NCBI RefSeq assembly: GCF_000479335.1
Contig: NC_022584.1
Location: 1,240,001 to 1,304,000, forward strand
DNA from: Streptococcus ilei
GTDB lineage: Bacteria; Bacillota; Bacilli; Lactobacillales; Streptococcaceae
Length of the DNA stretch: 64,000 bases
Reading direction: 5' to 3'
Positions 10,153-17,379 of this stretch are shown here, piece after piece. Below the pieces are notes generated by a model. It was not told where the DNA came from, made no database searches, and worked only from the letters and a program-made list of their open reading frames with translations. How positions within the stretch are numbered: the first letter of the stretch is position 1; every line of letters begins with the position of its first letter. The translations under genes were made by a program, and so were the position numbers.

Positions 10153-10186
10153 AAATAATCGGCGGAGAGTCCTCCGCCGATTATTT
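10153..10186. terminator. Bidirectional terminator between convergent genes
   Basis: A perfect 15-bp stem (AAATAATCGGCGGAG with its complement) around AGTC, AT-rich at its base on both sides, sits between the Nudix gene and the MerR gene. Its right edge touches the stop codon of the MerR gene. Confidence 0.92.
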
Positions 10187-10926
10187 TATTTGCTCTGTTT
10201 TTCAACATAGTGGACAATCACATCTGATGTGTACTGGGCTGTTCCAGGTCCAAATTTATCAATATTTTCCTTGAACTCAGGGTTATAGACGTATCCTTTA
10301 CCGATATATCCGAAGACTTCAATAGAGCAGTCAAATCCATAAGTACGAATGGCTTGCAAAAGCTTGGCTGCTTGCTCTTGGTTTTCAATTGCTGTTGCAG
10401 GTAAACCAGCTTGAAGATTCTGTGCCAAAGTTTGAAAGACTTGGTTAAAGGCAGCCGTAGACTCATCTTCACGACCTTTTTGGCGTTCGAGGGCTTGATC
10501 CATGACTTCTTGGCCATACTTCTCCACCGCTTCTTGCTGGTATTTTTGATGATCTTGATAGCTAAATCCAGTGAATTTTTCCTCAATGGTCATTTTTCTT
10601 TCTCCTTTTTGTTCTTGAATCGTTTTTTGCAAGGTGGAAATCAAGGTATCCAGATGTTGCCTTTCTCGAGTTAGGTAGTCCAACTGCCTAGTCAAATGGG
10701 GCAATAAATCTATTCTTTCTTCCTTTAATAGCTCTGCTATTTTCTCTAAAGAAAACCCTAGATATTTGTAGTAAAGAATGACCTGAAGGCGTTCCAAATC
10801 CTCTTGACTGTAAGTTCGATAGCCGTTTTCCGACTTTAAGGGGACCAAGAGTCCTATCTTGTCATAGTGGTGCAGGGTCTTGACAGAGACACCTGAAAGC
10901 TGCGCAGCTTCTTTTATTTGGTACAT
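10186..10926 (-). CDS. MerR-family activator with TipAS drug-recognition domain
   Basis: 246 residues. Residues 1-70 form a MerR winged helix (IKEAAQLSGVSVKTLHHYDKIGLL, then NGYRTYSQEDLERLQ), 75-110 the dimerisation coiled coil (LTRQLDYLTRERQHLDTL), and 115-246 an all-helical TipAS-like domain (MTIEEKFTGFSYQDHQKYQQEA). This is the layout of TipAL, Mta and related multidrug activators, which bind thiopeptides or other drugs and untwist promoters with long spacers. Its own promoter has the 19-bp spacer, so it is probably autoregulated. No exporter gene is adjacent in this window; the NSS transporter next door is not a known target. Confidence 0.88.
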   Translation of the reverse strand: MYQIKEAAQLSGVSVKTLHHYDKIGLLVPLKSENGYRTYSQEDLERLQVILYYKYLGFSLEKIAELLKEERIDLLPHLTRQLDYLTRERQHLDTLISTLQKTIQEQKGERKMTIEEKFTGFSYQDHQKYQQEAVEKYGQEVMDQALERQKGREDESTAAFNQVFQTLAQNLQAGLPATAIENQEQAAKLLQAIRTYGFDCSIEVFGYIGKGYVYNPEFKENIDKFGPGTAQYTSDVIVHYVEKQSK

Positions 10927-10946
10927 GATTTTCTCCTTACAATGAT

Positions 10947-10977
10947 AGTATACCCCCTCCCCTTAGGTCAGAGTCAA
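10947..10977 (-). promoter_or_regulatory. MerR-type promoter with 19-bp spacer
   Basis: On the minus strand TTGACT (10972-10977) and TATACT (10947-10952) are exactly 19 bp apart, too far for ordinary sigma-70 recognition and diagnostic for MerR-family activation by DNA distortion. The spacer is G-rich and would hold the operator. It lies about 20 bp before the MerR gene start. Confidence 0.85.
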
Positions 10978-11038
10978 GTGTTTTTGCGAAAATTTTTTAA
11001 CTTTTTGAGAAAACTATAAAAACATGAAAACCGCTTTC

Positions 11039-11150
11039 TTGACAGTCTTTAAAAATCATGATAGGATAATCAAGTCTATCAATCACACAGAAGGTTCCTA
11101 AAGAGCCGTTGAGAGAAGGCTATTTGATAACTCAAGTAGCCTTTTCTTAT
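11039..11150 (+). promoter_or_regulatory. NSS transporter promoter and attenuator-like leader
   Basis: TTGACA (11039-11044), a 17-bp spacer and TAGGAT start a leader of about 100 nt. It contains a 12-bp terminator hairpin (11116-11127 with 11132-11143, one T-G pair) followed by TTCTTATTT, before the coding start at 11176. The upstream AGCC at 11104-11107 can pair either with GGTTC (11093-11097) or with GGCT in the terminator's 5' arm, giving alternative folds. I do not recognise a known riboswitch or a T-box. Confidence 0.6.
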
Positions 11151-11175
11151 TTAAAAATAGATCGGAGTTTTAAAG

Positions 11176-12516
11176 ATGTCTGAAAAATCTCAATGGGGTT
11201 CCAAAATTGGCTTCATCCTAGCCTCTGCAGGTTCTGCAATTGGGCTTGGAGCAGTTTGGAAATTCCCCTATATGACCGCTGCTAACGGGGGCGGAAGTTT
11301 TCTTCTCGTTTTTTTGATAGCAACTTTACTCATCGGCTTTCCCCTCTTACTGGCTGAATTTACTCTAGGACGTGCAGCTGGTGTCTCTGCCATTAAAACC
11401 TTTGGAAAACTCGGTGGCTGTCGCCTCTATGATGGGATCGGTTGGATCGGTGCCTTTGCCCTGTTTATCCTCCTCTCCTTCTACAGTGTCATCGGTGGCT
11501 GGATCCTGATTTATTTGGGAGTCGCCTTGGGAGAGTTATTCCAACTTCTCTCAGTTAGTGACTATACCCAGCTCTTTGGAGAGATTATTTCAAATCCCTG
11601 GTTGGCTCTTGGGGCCCAGGCCATCTTCATCCTCCTCAATGTCTTGATCGTTTCCAAGGGGGTGGAACAAGGGATTGAAAAGGCCTCAAAATTCATGATG
11701 CCACTTCTCTTCATTATCTTCTTAGTCATGATTGGTCGTTCCTTGACCTTACCTGGCGCTTGGGAGGGAGTTAGCTATTTCCTCAAGCCAGACTTCTCCA
11801 AGATGACTAGCCAAGGTCTGCTCTACGCTTTGGGCCAATCATTTTTCGCCCTCTCGCTAGGAGTGACAGCCATGTTAACCTATGCTTCCTATTTGGACAA
11901 GGATACTGACCTGGTCCAATCCGGGATTTCCGTCGTCTTCATGAATATCGCCGTTTCTATCATGGCGGGTTTGGCGATCTTCCCAGCCATGTCAGCCTTT
12001 CAAATCCCTTCTACTAGTGGACCAGGCCTCCTCTTTGTAGTCCTGCCACAAGTCTTTGACAAGATGCCTTTTGGTACCCTCTTCTACCTGCTTTTCCTTC
12101 TTCTCTTCCTCTTTGCGACCATTACCTCATCCGTCGTCATGTTAGAGATTAATGTCGGGAACGTCACCAACCAAAACAACAAACAGCGGGCTAAATGGAG
12201 CCAAATCATCGGCCTTCTGACCTTTGTCTTTGGGATTCCATCTGCCCTTTCCTATGGAGTGCTCTCCAAGTGGACCCTCTTTGGAAAATCCTTCTTTGAT
12301 TGCATGGACTTTTTGGTTTCCAACCTCCTCATGCCTTTTGGAGCTCTCTGCCTCTCCCTATTTACAGGCTATATCTTTGATCAAGTCTTAGCCCAGGAAG
12401 AACTCAAGGTGGGAGAAGAGAAAACCAAGCGTTTCTTCTTCAAGCTCTGGATTTTCTTACTTCGCTTTGTGATTCCAATCGTCATCCTCATTGTCTTTAT
12501 TACACAATTTATCTAA
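11176..12516 (+). CDS. Neurotransmitter:sodium symporter (NSS) family transporter
   Basis: 446 residues, about eleven membrane segments, a common length for bacterial NSS proteins with the LeuT fold. The signature is clear: WGSKIGFILASAGSAIGLGAVWKFPY in TM1 with the unwound GSAIGLG and the sodium-site backbone, followed by NGGGSFLL in TM2. These carriers move amino acids (often Trp, Tyr, Leu or Ala) with Na+. Substrate is not readable. The ATG follows CGGAG. It is preceded by an attenuator-like leader, suggesting control by premature termination, and ends at a strong terminator. Confidence 0.92.
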   Translation: MSEKSQWGSKIGFILASAGSAIGLGAVWKFPYMTAANGGGSFLLVFLIATLLIGFPLLLAEFTLGRAAGVSAIKTFGKLGGCRLYDGIGWIGAFALFILLSFYSVIGGWILIYLGVALGELFQLLSVSDYTQLFGEIISNPWLALGAQAIFILLNVLIVSKGVEQGIEKASKFMMPLLFIIFLVMIGRSLTLPGAWEGVSYFLKPDFSKMTSQGLLYALGQSFFALSLGVTAMLTYASYLDKDTDLVQSGISVVFMNIAVSIMAGLAIFPAMSAFQIPSTSGPGLLFVVLPQVFDKMPFGTLFYLLFLLLFLFATITSSVVMLEINVGNVTNQNNKQRAKWSQIIGLLTFVFGIPSALSYGVLSKWTLFGKSFFDCMDFLVSNLLMPFGALCLSLFTGYIFDQVLAQEELKVGEEKTKRFFFKLWIFLLRFVIPIVILIVFITQFI

Positions 12517-12519
12517 AAC

Positions 12520-12554
12520 AAAATCCACGACTCCTTAAGGATTCGTGGATTTTT
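12520..12554 (+). terminator. NSS transporter terminator (first of two near-identical copies)
   Basis: AAAATCCACGA pairs with TCGTGGATTTT, with inner TCC/GGA, followed by T. A near-copy lies at 12803-12838. Confidence 0.88.
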
Positions 12555-12642
12555 GAATGCAGACAAACTATTATTTTTTTATAAAACAGCTGGATAATTT
12601 TTAAAAAATGACTTTCATTTTTTAATCATTTAAGAAGATGAA

Positions 12643-12778
12643 AAACTTTACGGCGTGAGAAAAGTGCCTGAAACAACTGTGTTTCAGGCACTCGGGAATT
12701 TTGAGACCTTAGGCTCAAAATTAAGTCATGGAACTTCGTAGAAGTTCGCTGACGTCCGTACTCACCTAAGGAAAGTTT
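12643..12778 (+). repeat. Structured intergenic repeat family R2, copy 1
   Basis: This 136-bp element is closed by AAACTTT/AAAGTTT and GTGAG/CTCAC. Inside are three hairpins: 12664-12691 (GTGCCTGAAACA stem), 12697-12722 (AATTTTGAG stem, loop ACCTTAGG) and 12731-12747 (GAACTTC stem). The loop CCTTAGG (12707-12713) is exactly complementary to CCTAAGG (12765-12771). An inverted copy is at 21730-21863. It lies in the gap between the NSS transporter and the lipoprotein gene; no coding region is visible there. Confidence 0.85.
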
Positions 12779-12802
12779 CTAAAATTACTTTATCTTCAAT
12801 CT

Positions 12803-12838
12803 GAAATCCACGACTCTTTAGGGATTCGTGGATTTTTC
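12803..12838 (+). terminator. Second near-identical terminator hairpin
   Basis: The same hairpin as 12520-12554, with loop and inner-stem changes, and a T tail on the plus strand. It ends at the stop codon of the convergent lipoprotein gene. The two copies bracket repeat R2. Confidence 0.8.
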
Positions 12839-12839
12839 T

Positions 12840-13511
12840 TTATTTTGTAAGGGAAACACGGAAATCATTGTATTTGCTATAATCAAAGTCTTCATTAAGC
12901 CCTGTTACAAATACAATCGGTGTATAATGGCCCTCTTCTAAGATGAAGCCGGGTTTTACCTTCATATTGGCTCCCCCAAGTCCAGCAATCCCTGGAAGAA
13001 GGGCATCAAAAGCGCCAGGTTCGTCTGTTTCCCAGTAATAGACATTACCAGATGCTTGAACTGCCTTGGCTTTCGTTGTTGCAGTACGAACAGGATTCAA
13101 GTCAGCTTGATAAAAGTTTGCTGTCGTAGTGACTGTTCCATCCGCGGCCACGGTCATTTGGACATCTTTGGCAATTTCAGTTGTTCCTGTCCAAGTCCCT
13201 ACCAGTTCTTCCGGCACCATTTGAGACGAATCTGTGGCCTTGTTAGTGCTTGCTGCAGCAGATCCTGAATCGGTTTGACCTGAGTTTCCTGCATCTTGAG
13301 AAGCAGCTTGTGCCCCTTCTTGCGCATCCGTTTCAGTAGCTTTTGTCTCTTTCTTACCAGAAGCTGCCTTTGCTTTTTTCTGACTAGACTTCACCGTCGT
13401 TTGTGCTTCTTTGGTAGAAGATTTGTTCTCTTCTTTTTTTGAACCACAGGCTACGAGTAGGCTTGCAGAAGTTAATCCTAAAAGTGCTAAACTTGTCCAT
13501 TTTTTCATCAT
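12840..13511 (-). CDS. Secreted lipoprotein with Ser/Thr/Lys-rich linker and small C-terminal beta domain
   Basis: 223 residues. Signal peptide MMKKWTSLALLGLTSASLLVACG has a lipobox (LLVAC), so Cys22 would be acylated and the protein tethered outside the membrane. Residues 25-100 are a low-complexity linker rich in K, S, T, A, Q. The C-terminal 120 residues (from PEELVGTWTGTTEIAKDVQM) alternate strands and begin with the LVGTW motif seen in lipocalin-like and other small beta-barrel lipoproteins. Ligand and role are unknown. The second Met is also a usable start. It has its own strong promoter. Confidence 0.75.
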   Translation of the reverse strand: MMKKWTSLALLGLTSASLLVACGSKKEENKSSTKEAQTTVKSSQKKAKAASGKKETKATETDAQEGAQAASQDAGNSGQTDSGSAAASTNKATDSSQMVPEELVGTWTGTTEIAKDVQMTVAADGTVTTTANFYQADLNPVRTATTKAKAVQASGNVYYWETDEPGAFDALLPGIAGLGGANMKVKPGFILEEGHYTPIVFVTGLNEDFDYSKYNDFRVSLTK

Positions 13512-13541
13512 GATGATCCCTCACTTCATTTGATAAAAACT

Positions 13542-13569
13542 ATTATATTACAATATTACTCAATGTCAA
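13542..13569 (-). promoter_or_regulatory. Lipoprotein gene promoter
   Basis: On the minus strand TTGACA (13564-13569), 16-bp spacer, TATAAT (13542-13547): both hexamers are perfect consensus. Confidence 0.85.
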
Positions 13570-13633
13570 GTATTATTGAAATATTTTTGCAACATTCGTA
13601 ACAAACAGTAATCTATCTAAAAATTCAGGAGAT

Positions 13634-13963
13634 TCAGGCGATAAGCAAACGTAAGAGGGCAACCAAGACAATCCCGAATAGAACCGTACCCATTAGGTTT
13701 TTGTAGCGAAAGGCCACTATCGTGGTCGGAATGGTTGCGACCAGATCTACCCACCGAACCTGAGGGAGCTGGCCCGGTTTCCCCTCTACTAGACTGGAAA
13801 GGATCAGGGCAAAAATAATGGCAATGGGAAGGTATTTTAGAAAACGCAGAACTGGATCTGGCAGCCCCCGGTATTTGACCAAAACGAAGGGAAGAATGCG
13901 CGGAATCCAGGTGACCACTGCGGACATCAAAATAACCAAGAAAATCCAACTATTCACGCGCAT
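13634..13963 (-). CDS. azlD: AzlD branched-chain amino acid exporter small subunit
   Basis: 109 residues with four hydrophobic segments and the family pattern around TWIPRILPFVLV and RFLKYLPIAIIFALI. AzlD is the small partner of AzlC; together they export branched-chain amino acids or their analogues (azaleucine resistance in Bacillus). The ATG overlaps the end of azlC by 14 bp, so translation is coupled. Confidence 0.9.
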   Translation of the reverse strand: MRVNSWIFLVILMSAVVTWIPRILPFVLVKYRGLPDPVLRFLKYLPIAIIFALILSSLVEGKPGQLPQVRWVDLVATIPTTIVAFRYKNLMGTVLFGIVLVALLRLLIA

Positions 13964-14645
13964 CGCACATCACCCCCACGAAACAACCTGTTAAAGTAGC
14001 CACTAAAACGGCCAAGGATTGGGTCAAAAAGAAGGTCAAGAGGAAAAAGCTAAGAGCTACTGCACCTAAAACAAGGAGCATGGTAGCCATCTTCTCCGTC
14101 AAACGCATGCCTTGAAACTGACCTGCAAAAATCCCAATAAACATGGCAACTAAGGCGAAGTCCAGGCCGAAGGCACTAGGATTGGGCAAGAGGGACCCCA
14201 GGGCTGTCCCCAAAATAGTTGATGAGCCCCAGGCCAGATAACCGACCACATTATTGCCATGCATCCAGGGAACAGTGATCCGGTCACTTTTTAATTTCTC
14301 ACTTAAATAGACTCCGTAACTTTCATCTGTCAACAAACTACCAATTCCAATATTATGGACCAGGCTAGCCTCCTTAAAATCAGGGGAGGTATGCAGACTC
14401 ATAAGCATATTGCGCAAATTGATGAAAAAGACGGTTAAGGCAATATTCATGAGGGACGAATGGACGGCAATCAAAGAGATCATCGCAAACTGAGAAGCCC
14501 CTGCGTAAACCAAGAGACTCATCAATCCCATTTCTAAAGGGGAGAGATAGGGCGACGCCACCACACCACAGGCTAAGCCAATACTGATATAACCCAAGGC
14601 CGTCGGAAGGGCATCCCTGACCCCCTGCTGAAAATTCTTTTCCAC
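13950..14645 (-). CDS. azlC: AzlC branched-chain amino acid exporter large subunit
   Basis: 231 residues with about six membrane segments. Family marks include the N-terminal DALPTALGYISIGLACGV, then GASQFA and the central LTDESYGVYL segment. With AzlD it forms an efflux permease that prevents build-up of isoleucine, leucine and valine. The start is GTG at 14645, after GAAGGAAG; no upstream ATG exists. A TATAAT on the minus strand (14676-14681) just beyond the tsaD terminator is the likely -10. Confidence 0.92.
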   Translation of the reverse strand: MEKNFQQGVRDALPTALGYISIGLACGVVASPYLSPLEMGLMSLLVYAGASQFAMISLIAVHSSLMNIALTVFFINLRNMLMSLHTSPDFKEASLVHNIGIGSLLTDESYGVYLSEKLKSDRITVPWMHGNNVVGYLAWGSSTILGTALGSLLPNPSAFGLDFALVAMFIGIFAGQFQGMRLTEKMATMLLVLGAVALSFFLLTFFLTQSLAVLVATLTGCFVGVMCDARE

Positions 14646-14683
14646 TCCTTCTTCCTTTCTTTTTTGATGCTATCTATTATAAC

Positions 14684-14713
14684 AAAAAAAGGGACGGGAA
14701 TCGTCCTCCCGTC
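14684..14713 (-). terminator. tsaD operon terminator
   Basis: On the minus strand GACGGGA pairs with TCCCGTC and runs into CC then seven T. It closes the tsaB-rimI-tsaD operon and lies immediately upstream of the azlC -10. Confidence 0.85.
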
Positions 14714-14732
14714 GTTTATGTTCGTTTTTTAA

Positions 14733-15755
14733 CTAATCTAAGTTCTCTTCTATCGGAGCAAAAGCAAGGCTAGGCTTAGCATTGAGGTCTAAGCTAGCAA
14801 AATTTCCCTTATTCCATTCGCTGACACTGGCATAGGCAATCATCCCCGCATTGTCCCCGCAGAGGCGCAGAGGAGGAATGATGACCTTAACATCTGTGAT
14901 CTCAGAAGCCAGGCGTTCACGTAATCCTTGGTTGGCCGCGACTCCTCCCGCCACCACCAGGGTCTTAACAGGGTATCTTTCTAGGGCTTTTTTGGTCTTG
15001 GCCATCAAGATATCCATCACCGCTGCTTGGAAGGAAGCCGATAGGTCTTCCTTGGACAGACTCTCGCCTTTTTGCTCGGCATTGTGGTGGAGATTGATAA
15101 AGGCTGATTTGAGCCCTGAGAATGAGAACTCCAGATTGTCTTCCTTGATCATGGCACGTGGGAAATCGTAGATATCCTGACCCTTATGCGCCAACTCGTC
15201 AATCTCGCGACCGGCTGGATAGGTCAAGCCCATGACGCGGCCGACCTTATCATAGGCCTCACCCACTGCATCATCACGCGTTTCCCCAACGATCTTATAA
15301 TCACCCGCCTCCGAGACATAGACCAACTCGGTGTGTCCTCCGCTGACCAGCAAGGCCAAGAGCGGAAATTCTAAAGGCTCAACGCTTTGAGCAGCCATCA
15401 AGTGGCCAGCCATATGATTGACAGGAATCAAAGGAATCCCATGGGCCCATGCAAAGGCCTTGGCTGCAGCAAGACCGACCAAAAGAGCTCCAACCAGACC
15501 TGGTCCGTAAGTTACCGCAACCGCTGTGACTTCTTCTTCTGTAATTCCCGCTTCTTCTAGGGCTTCCTCAATACAGGCCGTAATGACTTCGACATGGTGC
15601 CGACTGGCAACTTCTGGAACCACTCCCCCGAAGCGTTTATGGCTTTCAATTTGGCTGGCAATAACATTGGACAAGAGTTCTGTGTCGTTCTTTAAAACGG
15701 CGACACTAGTCTCATCACAGGATGTTTCAAATGCCAAAATATATCTATCCTTCAT
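14733..15755 (-). CDS. tsaD: tRNA N6-adenosine threonylcarbamoyltransferase
   Basis: 340 residues, ASKHA fold. TsaD transfers the threonylcarbamoyl group from threonylcarbamoyl-AMP to A37 of ANN-decoding tRNAs, working with TsaB and TsaE. Visible marks: [13 protein letters not shown], the metal-binding histidines in [12 protein letters not shown] and NHMAGHLMA, and [10 protein letters not shown] and GDNAGMIAY of the nucleotide site. The ATG at 15755 has AAGGGA upstream, inside the end of rimI (11-bp overlap). It is the last gene of tsaB-rimI-tsaD. Confidence 0.97.
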   Translation of the reverse strand: MKDRYILAFETSCDETSVAVLKNDTELLSNVIASQIESHKRFGGVVPEVASRHHVEVITACIEEALEEAGITEEEVTAVAVTYGPGLVGALLVGLAAAKAFAWAHGIPLIPVNHMAGHLMAAQSVEPLEFPLLALLVSGGHTELVYVSEAGDYKIVGETRDDAVGEAYDKVGRVMGLTYPAGREIDELAHKGQDIYDFPRAMIKEDNLEFSFSGLKSAFINLHHNAEQKGESLSKEDLSASFQAAVMDILMAKTKKALERYPVKTLVVAGGVAANQGLRERLASEITDVKVIIPPLRLCGDNAGMIAYASVSEWNKGNFASLDLNAKPSLAFAPIEENLD

Positions 15756-16182
15756 TTGCTTCCCTTTTCATCATAATGGCGTCTTCGGTAGGTGCATGAT
15801 AATACCCTTTCCGGCAACCAATTTCTTTAAATCCTTGTTTCTGATAAAGAGTCCGAGCTGGAGTATTTCCTTCTCTCACTTCTAAAAAGACCTCTTTCTC
15901 CCAGGGGATGGTTTCGAACAACTGACGAGCAATCCCTTGACCTTGCCACTTTTTTCGAACAGCAATTTGGACCACTTCTAACTCGTATAGGTTTTCTTGT
16001 ATGCCCAAGAAACCGACCAATTCTTCCCCATGATAGGCGAAGGCATACCAATTTTGAGCTTGTCCAAGATCCGCGAGGATTTGCTCCAAGGTCCAAGGAC
16101 TTTGTCCATAGACATCGTCTAAGATTTCTACCAACTGAGGGGCTAAATCGAATCGCCCCGCTTCCTTCTCGATACGGATCAT
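15745..16182 (-). CDS. rimI: Ribosomal protein S18-alanine N-acetyltransferase
   Basis: 145 residues, GNAT fold. The acetyl-CoA loop is readable as [16 protein letters not shown], with the preceding strand LEVVQIAV and the C-terminal [19 protein letters not shown] typical of RimI. It acetylates the N-terminal Ala of S18; related enzymes have wider targets. Its start overlaps the tsaB stop by four bases and its end overlaps tsaD. Confidence 0.92.
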   Translation of the reverse strand: MIRIEKEAGRFDLAPQLVEILDDVYGQSPWTLEQILADLGQAQNWYAFAYHGEELVGFLGIQENLYELEVVQIAVRKKWQGQGIARQLFETIPWEKEVFLEVREGNTPARTLYQKQGFKEIGCRKGYYHAPTEDAIMMKREANEG

Positions 16183-16862
16183 AGGCGTTTGATGTAGGAC
16201 TGACCGGACTCTTGATGGTCCTTGAGCCAGTTTTCCTCAGCTTCTACCCGCTTGAGGTAGTTGGGCACAAAACCATGAACGGAGACAGCTTCTTTTGTAA
16301 GTCCTAGTCGACCGATCCGTACCGCATCCGGTAGGGTTTCTACCATCTGAGCACTCGGTAAGGCCTCTTGTATCTGCTCGCGAAAGGCTTCCACTTCCCC
16401 AAGGAAGGTCACCTTTTCAGCTCCCTTTACTCTTTCTAATACGGCTTCAAAAGAAAGGTGCCCCTCCGGGTAGACCAACTGATCCTCTTGGTAAAAGCCC
16501 GCATAGACATGGTTGCGCCGCGCATCCATGACTGGAATGGCCAGACCTTCTATCTCTTCTGGTACCAAGGCTAGTAAGCTCGACACCCCTACTAAGTCAA
16601 TCTTTAGCGTTTGAGCTAGGGTTTTAGCCGTTGCTACCGCAATTCGTAAGCCAGTATAGGATCCAGGCCCTTCTGCTACTACGATACGGTCCAAATCCGT
16701 CGGTTTCCAATCAATGCTGGCCATCAAAAATTCAATGGTCGGCATCAAGGTAATGCTGTGGTTTTTCTTGATCGTCAGCGTTAACTCTGCTAATCGGTTT
16801 TCTTCCTCCAAAAGGGCAACGGATAGGGCCTTACTGGAGGTGTCAAATGCTAATACTTTCAT
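16179..16862 (-). CDS. tsaB: tRNA threonylcarbamoyladenosine biosynthesis protein TsaB
   Basis: 227 residues, ASKHA fold but shorter than TsaD. The N-terminus LAFDTSSKALSVALL and EGPGSYTGLRIAVATAKTLA are diagnostic. TsaB has no catalysis of its own; it dimerises with TsaD and recruits TsaE. First gene of the operon, ATG after GGAG. TATAAT at 16888-16893 on the minus strand is the likely -10; rpoY-rnjA diverges on the other side. Confidence 0.95.
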   Translation of the reverse strand: MKVLAFDTSSKALSVALLEEENRLAELTLTIKKNHSITLMPTIEFLMASIDWKPTDLDRIVVAEGPGSYTGLRIAVATAKTLAQTLKIDLVGVSSLLALVPEEIEGLAIPVMDARRNHVYAGFYQEDQLVYPEGHLSFEAVLERVKGAEKVTFLGEVEAFREQIQEALPSAQMVETLPDAVRIGRLGLTKEAVSVHGFVPNYLKRVEAEENWLKDHQESGQSYIKRL

Positions 16863-17026
16863 GTTTTCTCCTCGTTGTCTGCTTCATATTATACTACAAA
16901 TAGACGCCAAACGGTAGAGGAAGCACCCCCAGACTGTGAAATCACCTGCTCTCTATCCCTTCTAAAAAAGCGCTTCCTTCTGCTCTCAGAACCCGCTTGC
17001 ATCTTTTCCTTAGAGCCTATTTATGG

Positions 17027-17108
17027 TATAATGGATAATAATTGTATCGAATCAGGACAAAAGAAAGCAAGAATAGGTGTCTCAGCTAGCTACTAGCTGT
17101 TTCTTTTC
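17027..17108 (+). promoter_or_regulatory. rpoY-rnjA promoter and leader hairpin
   Basis: An extended -10, TGGTATAAT (TATAAT 17027-17032), starts a leader of about 105 nt. In it CAGCTAG (17083-17089) pairs with CTAGCTG (17093-17099), followed by TTTCTTTTCT, a terminator-like structure 47 bp ahead of the rpoY start. Confidence 0.6.
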
Positions 17109-17145
17109 TGCTACAGTCCGAACAAGTGAAAGGAACCGAAACGAA

Positions 17146-17376
17146 ATGATTTACAAAGTTTTCTACCAAGAAACAAAAGAACGCAACCCTCGTCGTCAAA
17201 CGACTCATGCCCTCTATCTCGATATTGATGCGAAGAATGAGTTAGAAGGACGCATTGAAGCTCGTCGCCTTGTTGAAGAAAATACATCTTACAACATCGA
17301 ATTTATCACTCTCTTGTCAGACCAACACCTAGAATATGAAAAAGAGTCTGGCGCATTTGAAATTACGGAGTTCTAA
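17146..17376 (+). CDS. rpoY: RNA polymerase epsilon subunit
   Basis: 76 residues beginning [20 protein letters not shown], the conserved start of the Firmicutes epsilon subunit (DUF1447). It is a small auxiliary polymerase subunit reported to help protect the enzyme. The frame stays open upstream to 17077, but the ATG at 17146 matches the family N-terminus and has AAAGGAA in front. The gene sits three bases ahead of rnjA, the arrangement standard in streptococci and bacilli. Confidence 0.93.
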   Translation: MIYKVFYQETKERNPRRQTTHALYLDIDAKNELEGRIEARRLVEENTSYNIEFITLLSDQHLEYEKESGAFEITEF

Positions 17377-17379
17377 TCC

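Noticed and set aside
11045..11175. Glycine riboswitch or T-box upstream of the NSS transporter
   Set aside because: The leader is too short, has no GGNACCGCG-like T-box sequence and none of the conserved glycine-aptamer segments.
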